Source: Galaxea fascicularis
Taxonomy: Eukaryota; Cnidaria; Anthozoa; Scleractinia; Euphylliidae
DNA length: 64,000 bases
NCBI GenBank assembly: GCA_948470475.1
Contig: OX419339.1
Location: 8,695,502-8,759,501, forward strand
Direction: 5' to 3'
Part shown: piece by piece, positions 59,381 to 64,000 of the stretch
How positions within the stretch are numbered: position 1 is the first letter of the stretch
Layout: every line of letters starts with the position of its first letter
The notes under the pieces: generated by a model
Told to the model about the DNA's origin: nothing
Seen by the model: only the letters and a program-made list of their open reading frames with translations
Databases searched by the model: none
Program-made: the position numbers and the translations under genes

Positions 59381-60286
59381 GCTCCTGGTCCCAAGTAGAC
59401 TTTGCTTTGGTCACTTTGTTTTTATGACAGTACGTGTAATAACAGCAGCCGTCAGCTGTAATGATCACTTTTGCCTTACTTAGGCTGTATATACGTGGAA
59501 AATCTATTATAACAGTATATTCTGGTCAATAACGAAGTAGTTGTTCATACCTTTTCTTTATCGGTACAGCTTTATATACTTATTTTTCTACCATGTAATT
59601 TCTTATACGTTTGGATAGCCTGCAGATTTCCTTCGGTGTCGTTGCTGTAAATTTTTTTTTCTTAGCGGAAAACCTGCTGTTCATACCTTCCAGATAACTT
59701 TTGTATAAAGAAAAAATCTCCAGCTAGTTTACTTAAGTCTAAATTTCGACTCACCGAGGACCTTCAATATTACAGAAGGAATGGGCAAAACTTGTTTCTT
59801 TGCGAGTATGTAAATGAAGCAAAGATGTTGGATTGAGCCAGTGGTGTTTTCTTTGCTTGTTTGTTTTCAACGCGCAGTGAAAAACTTGTTTAGCGCTAGA
59901 TGTGAACACCACTAAAATATCCGACAAGATATTTAGATATAAGATATACACATGTAGGTAAGAACGTTTAGGCGTTTTCCTATGCGAGTCGAAGTTCTAT
60001 GTAAAAACCGTGAGATGAGAAAAATGAGTTGCTGTTGATCTTGAAACCAAGGTACAGTAAGAGCATCAAACTAAAATAATACAGAAAAGTATTTTGTGTT
60101 TTATGTGTGTTCGATATCCCCATACTCGAAAATAAAGAAGTTTGCGAAACTTCACACCCTTAGCTTGCCACGATGTTTGCGATTTTTTGTCGTTTATACC
60201 TATGCGACAAATACTTCTTCTAATATGATGAGACTGGTTGGGGACTGGAGATTACCATTTTTTTTTTCCAAAAATGTTTGTCACTA

Positions 60287-60468
60287 TACACCTTATTCCA
60301 AAATGGCTCCTGTTCTAATGTTCTTTTGTTTTTATTCAATTAGCCCTTGTTGCCTCGTTCAACGTAAAATGTTCATTTGAATTTTACTCTTACGAACGAG
60401 GCAACAAGGGCTAATTTGAATAAAAACAAAAGAATATTAAAATGGCAGCCATTTTGGAATAAGGTGTA
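60287..60468. mobile_element. Foldback MITE with TA borders and ~75-bp arms
   Basis: TACACCTTATTCCAAAATGG on the left is mirrored by CCATTTTGGAATAAGGTGTA on the right. The arms continue through TTGCCTCGTTC/GAACGAGGCAA at the hairpin tip. TA at each border suggests a Tc1/mariner-type mobiliser. Confidence 0.85.
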
Positions 60469-60577
60469 TTCTTTACCACGAGGTTTGTAAAGGTCCCCAG
60501 GAACAACAGTGAATACCGTGGTTTGCGGGTAGATCCAGTCGTTTCTGGGGCCAACGGTCAAAGTAACAATTTCAAAT

Positions 60578-60907
60578 AGACCTTTTTACCGATACGGCGG
60601 CCATCTTGAATTCTATTGTTTTGACTGAGAAATTATGGGCTGCCGAGGGGGCAATCGCTGGAAAATTTATCGTATACACAGCTTTCAGGATAAATTTTTA
60701 CTGCTTGTCTCTCACATTCCAAAACAAATATTACAAGCGTTACATCTTTCTGTCACGGTATTTGGCAGTGGTTTCTATGGTTAGCGTAAAATTATTGTTA
60801 AAAGTTATCACGCCACAGTATTCTTTATAATTATTTCTCATCTGCCCCCTGGGTATCCCATAATTTCCTCGGAATTCAAGATGGCCGCCGTATCGGTAAA
60901 AAGGTCT
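60578..60907. mobile_element. MITE family A, copy 2 (36-bp TIR)
   Basis: Nearly identical to 30261-30592. Inverted ends AGACCTTTTTACCGATACGG are perfect over about 36 bp. It is itself flanked by an older inverted pair (GGGTAGATCCAGTC at about 60527 and GACTGGATCTACCC at about 60943), so it appears to have inserted into the loop of another foldback element. Confidence 0.88.
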
Positions 60908-61420
60908 CTTAGGTCCTAAAATGGCAGTTTGCCCCCACAAAGGACTGGATCTACCCACAATTCACTTGCAAACTATTATTAGCAAAATTTGTATTCTCGG
61001 AGACGAAGAAAGTTCGACTACCTGGGGTCGAATGTCCATCTTGGCTTCATCTCCAGCCGTGGGGAGAATCGCAGGCGCATCGAGACACCCACGGCTGGAG
61101 ACCGAGCCAAACGTCAGGCAGCAACCACGCCCTAAAAAGCTGCAATTACAGCACACCAGATTTTATTTGTATTCTTACCGGGTGACAGTTGCAACACATC
61201 GTAAGGAATTTGAGATACAAGCGTACCTTGGTTCGCACAATATGACGTTAACTATTCCCCTGATCATAAAACGTCGCTTAAATTTTGGTTAAAAACAGTT
61301 TATGATTTTATATCCTCTTCACTAACTACATACAAAATTAAGCCTGTATACAGGAGTTCTATTTACTGATTTAATTAATTTCAGTTGCTATGGGATATTA
61401 TTGTCTACGGCATGTATACC

Positions 61421-61480
61421 GCCGAACCGGTTGGCTTAGTTGGTAGAGCGCCGGACTACCGTGCGGGAGGTCGTGGGTTC
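61421..61480 (+). repeat. tRNA-derived repeat fragment
   Basis: GCCGAACCGGTTGGCTTAGT, TGGTAGAGCGC and GGTCGTGGGTTC resemble a tRNA D-arm and the start of a T-arm. The sequence then diverges where the rest of the B-box should be, so it is a truncated SINE head rather than a tRNA. Confidence 0.5.
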
Positions 61481-61888
61481 AGAGAGAAGAAAGTGCTTCC
61501 TTTGTAATGACATCTGCAAATGGTTAGACTTTCTAGTCTTCTCGGGTAGGGACGATAAACCGATAAACCGGACCCAAGGAAGACGTCTGTTTCTAGCCTG
61601 TCCATGTAAGGTCAGTACGTAATTTGATTCTTGTTAAAAACACTCACATTAGGAAGATAACTCAATAATAGTGCTATGCACTCTGGAACGAGCCACGCAC
61701 TACAATGGTCACGCTTAAAATTGGTATAACGCATATACTGTGAGCACGACTTTCCCAGCCCCGTCCACACAGGTTTGTTGATGACTGGCGAAAAGAAAAG
61801 AACCTGTTTCTTGGTTTAAACTTCTAAGTGATTGACCTCAAAGAGAAGCTAAGCATTTCGTAATTGGTTCCCGAAGTTCAAGTTTTGA
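61481..61888. other. Intergenic, 3' of the D-lactate dehydrogenase gene
   Basis: Presumed 3' UTR next to 61889. Nothing else recognised. Confidence 0.5.
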
Positions 61889-63437
61889 TCACAAAAACAC
61901 TTTTCCAGGGTTCATGATCCAGTTGGGGTCCAACACTGATTTGATCTCCCTCATTACTGACAGCCCAGTTGGGCCGATTTCCTCAGGTAACAGAGCTTGC
62001 TTTCCACACCCAATACCATGTTCCCCTGTACAGGTACCACCCAAGGCTAAGGCACGTCTGGAATGAAGCAAAACATCACGATCAGCGATAGAAAATTGCA
62101 TCAAGCCTCAGGCTGATAATTTTAACTTGTTCAAGTGCAACATGTTGTTCTTCTAAACTAAGCGACATTTCAAAGAAAAACGACGGATGTGTTCGTGCAT
62201 TCGATCATAAACTTGCCAAATGCATACCAGTCAAGAAGACCATGCTCATGTGCAACCAACAGTGCAGGGTATAACCTCGCACGTACATGGCTATCTAAAC
62301 GAAAAACATGTTTGCTTGAACAGCATTTTCAGAAAACCATGACACAAATAAGTGAATCTACAGTCATCCACGATTTTATGAAATGAATGGAAATAGCACA
62401 TGGCTTGCTGTGGCGGCCTTTCTCAAAGCCCATGAATACAACACAAAGCATACCTTGCTATTCTGTCTATAAAGTTTTTTACTTTTTTCACTTCCTCTTC
62501 GCTTTCCAAATCAAGAAGCACCACACAGTGAAAGTTTCCATCTCCTACGTGGCCAACGATCGGCGCTAAACCAAAGAAAAACCACAATTAACTGCTCGTG
62601 CTCTCTTACCTTCCCAATCTGACAGTGAATTCTTTTACTGTCTGCAGCTCTATCTCGTCGCCCGGTTTTATTGGAATAAAGCAATGGAAATTTCCGTCAC
62701 CAACGTGCCCAACAATAGGCGCTGGGAATAAACGGAGCGGTGTTAATCATCAACAGATTGGTTTTCAGTTACATGGTTATTGCCTTAAGAGGCCTTCCTC
62801 GTGATGATAGTTTTTCGTACGCCTTGGGATGAAATTAGAACAAAGTACCTTCAAGTACCATTCTTTGTTACCAAAGTACTCATGGAACATGAAAAGAAAG
62901 AAATCAAGTGATTTTCTCAAAGGGAAAGCAAACAATAATCCACAACAACAATCCACATCAGTCCTTGTCGTCCATAACCAAAGGTTTATTGGTAGTTTTG
63001 GAAAGCTGATAAAGTACTTTTAAACAAAACTGAGCATAACGTTTGTGTCCCTCGTAGGACTGATGCTACTCTGGCGGGCCACAAATGAACTATATGTCCT
63101 CCAAAGGTCATGTAATTGTCCTGTTGTCGCCATTTTCACATTTCACACGTCTTTACGAAAACATAAGCTACTTAATCGACCTCTAAATCCTCATTATTTA
63201 GCCAGCGTAGATTTTTACAAAACAAAATGCAGTAACAACCGTCTGCACACCACATAAAAATACCGTAAACTGTCTGCAGTTATATAAAGATATGAACCTC
63301 AACTGTCTTTGATCTAAGAGAACATAGACGATTTGCAAGCACTCACCCACTAAGTTAGAAGCTATGATATCTTCTTTGGTTTCCACAATGATCTCTGGCA
63401 GTTTGGAAATTGGCACACAGACGTCGGTGGACACTCC
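61889..63437 (-). CDS. LDHD: D-lactate dehydrogenase (cytochrome-type, FAD), 3' part only
   Basis: Oxidises D-lactate to pyruvate with FAD in mitochondria (known for LDHD). Exons in the window, 5' to 3': 63437-63347, then either 62721-62610 (B) or 62565-62454 (A), then 62057-61889 with the stop. The first reads [18 protein letters not shown], as in vertebrate LDHD. The alternative exons each encode [14 protein letters not shown], holding the metal-binding histidines. The last begins [19 protein letters not shown] and ends [15 protein letters not shown]; its GEHGIG completes the active-site motif. Phases are 0, then 1 into A or B, then 2 into the last exon. About 143 C-terminal residues are seen of the roughly 500 usual. 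The FAD-binding half lies beyond 64000. Confidence 0.92.
62454..62565 (-). other. LDHD: LDHD alternative exon A (3' copy)
   Basis: 112 nt, acceptor TTTAG, donor GTATGC, phase 1 in and 2 out. It encodes [14 protein letters not shown] followed by [18 protein letters not shown] and IDRIAR. It joins in frame to both neighbours. Confidence 0.9.
62610..62721 (-). other. LDHD: LDHD alternative exon B (5' copy)
   Basis: 112 nt, acceptor TCCCAG, donor GTAAGA, same phases as exon A. It encodes the identical [14 protein letters not shown] but then [18 protein letters not shown] and TVRLGR. Only 44 bp separate its donor from the acceptor of exon A. Confidence 0.9.
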
Positions 63438-64000
63438 CTGCAATAAATTCATGAGGGGTTGATTCAAACATACGTCTATACGTTGCGTTTTGATTGGTCC
63501 AGGCGAGTCTGCGATCAAAGTAGAACCGAAATACATAAAACAAATAGATTCTACTTGTCAGTATGTGTGCACTCTGATAACGCACAGAGGACGTCAAAAT
63601 GTAGCAAGAATATTAGTCACGCTCTCTCCTACGGCGCATGCGTACAGTGCGTCTTTGTTCTATCCATGGTTTGACGTCATCCGTGCGTTATCCAAATGGA
63701 ATCTATTTGTTAAATATCATCAACAGCAAAAAAGAACGATAAAAACGAACGACACCTCGGAGTCGTTTTGTCATTTAAGTTTACTTGCTTATGTATTACG
63801 AAACCTTTTATCATCAACAGTGAGAGCAAATTATGACCGCGTTCTTTTGGGCCTCCCATTCCACAAATAATACGCGAAACAAGGTATCCAAAACCATGGA
63901 ACCTACACTCTTTTTTACAAGAACCTTTTTAATAAGACCGTTAAGGTTGAGATTAACCAAAATTTTAAGAAAATGTTAAGAACATACCCAGGTTTGAACG
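63438..64000 (-). other. LDHD intron running off the window
   Basis: I find no exon matching the expected upstream LDHD region, so the preceding exon is probably beyond the right edge. Confidence 0.5.

Overview
This is a eukaryotic, intron-rich, AT-rich window. The proteins, the gene structures (short phase-matched exons, GT-AG introns), an intact BEL/Pao retrotransposon and many foldback MITEs suggest a cnidarian, most likely an anthozoan such as a stony coral. That assignment is inference from protein resemblance and from repeat families I recall from coral genomes; no search was run.

I assembled six host genes by joining exons on splice signals and reading frame. (1) A junctophilin-like MORN-repeat protein, + strand, two exons (4412-8783). 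(2) A lysophosphatidylcholine acyltransferase of the LPCAT1/2 type with three EF-hands, - strand, 15 exons (22568-36501), 510 residues. (3) A 263-residue protein joining an RRM to a CD2BP2-like GYF domain, - strand, nine exons (38957-45500). (4) A class II PI 3-kinase with C2 and PX domains, + strand, one uninterrupted 5-kb coding exon (46044-51053), divergent from gene 3. (5) A 340-residue protein with an integrase-type HHCC zinc-binding module, + strand, four exons (54122-58883). (6) The 3' part of a mitochondrial-type D-lactate dehydrogenase, - strand (61889-63437), with two alternative copies of one exon. The rest of that gene lies beyond the right edge.

The remaining DNA is largely mobile. 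A full-length BEL/Pao element (13521-19757) has LTRs that look identical by eye and one long open frame. Introns of the acyltransferase gene hold Harbinger-like, pogo-like and other MITEs. They also hold a block of 262-bp tRNA-derived repeats, partly inverted, interrupted by a Tc1/mariner-type insertion. The large first intron of the RRM-GYF gene carries a 1.4-kb TIR element with an exact 8-bp target duplication. The right third of the window has several foldback elements, one nested in another.

The genes do not form one pathway, although the acyltransferase and PI3K both act on membrane phospholipids. The most notable observations are the mutually exclusive exon pair over the metal-binding motif of D-lactate dehydrogenase, the RRM-GYF fusion, and the single-exon PI3K with DFA in place of DFG.
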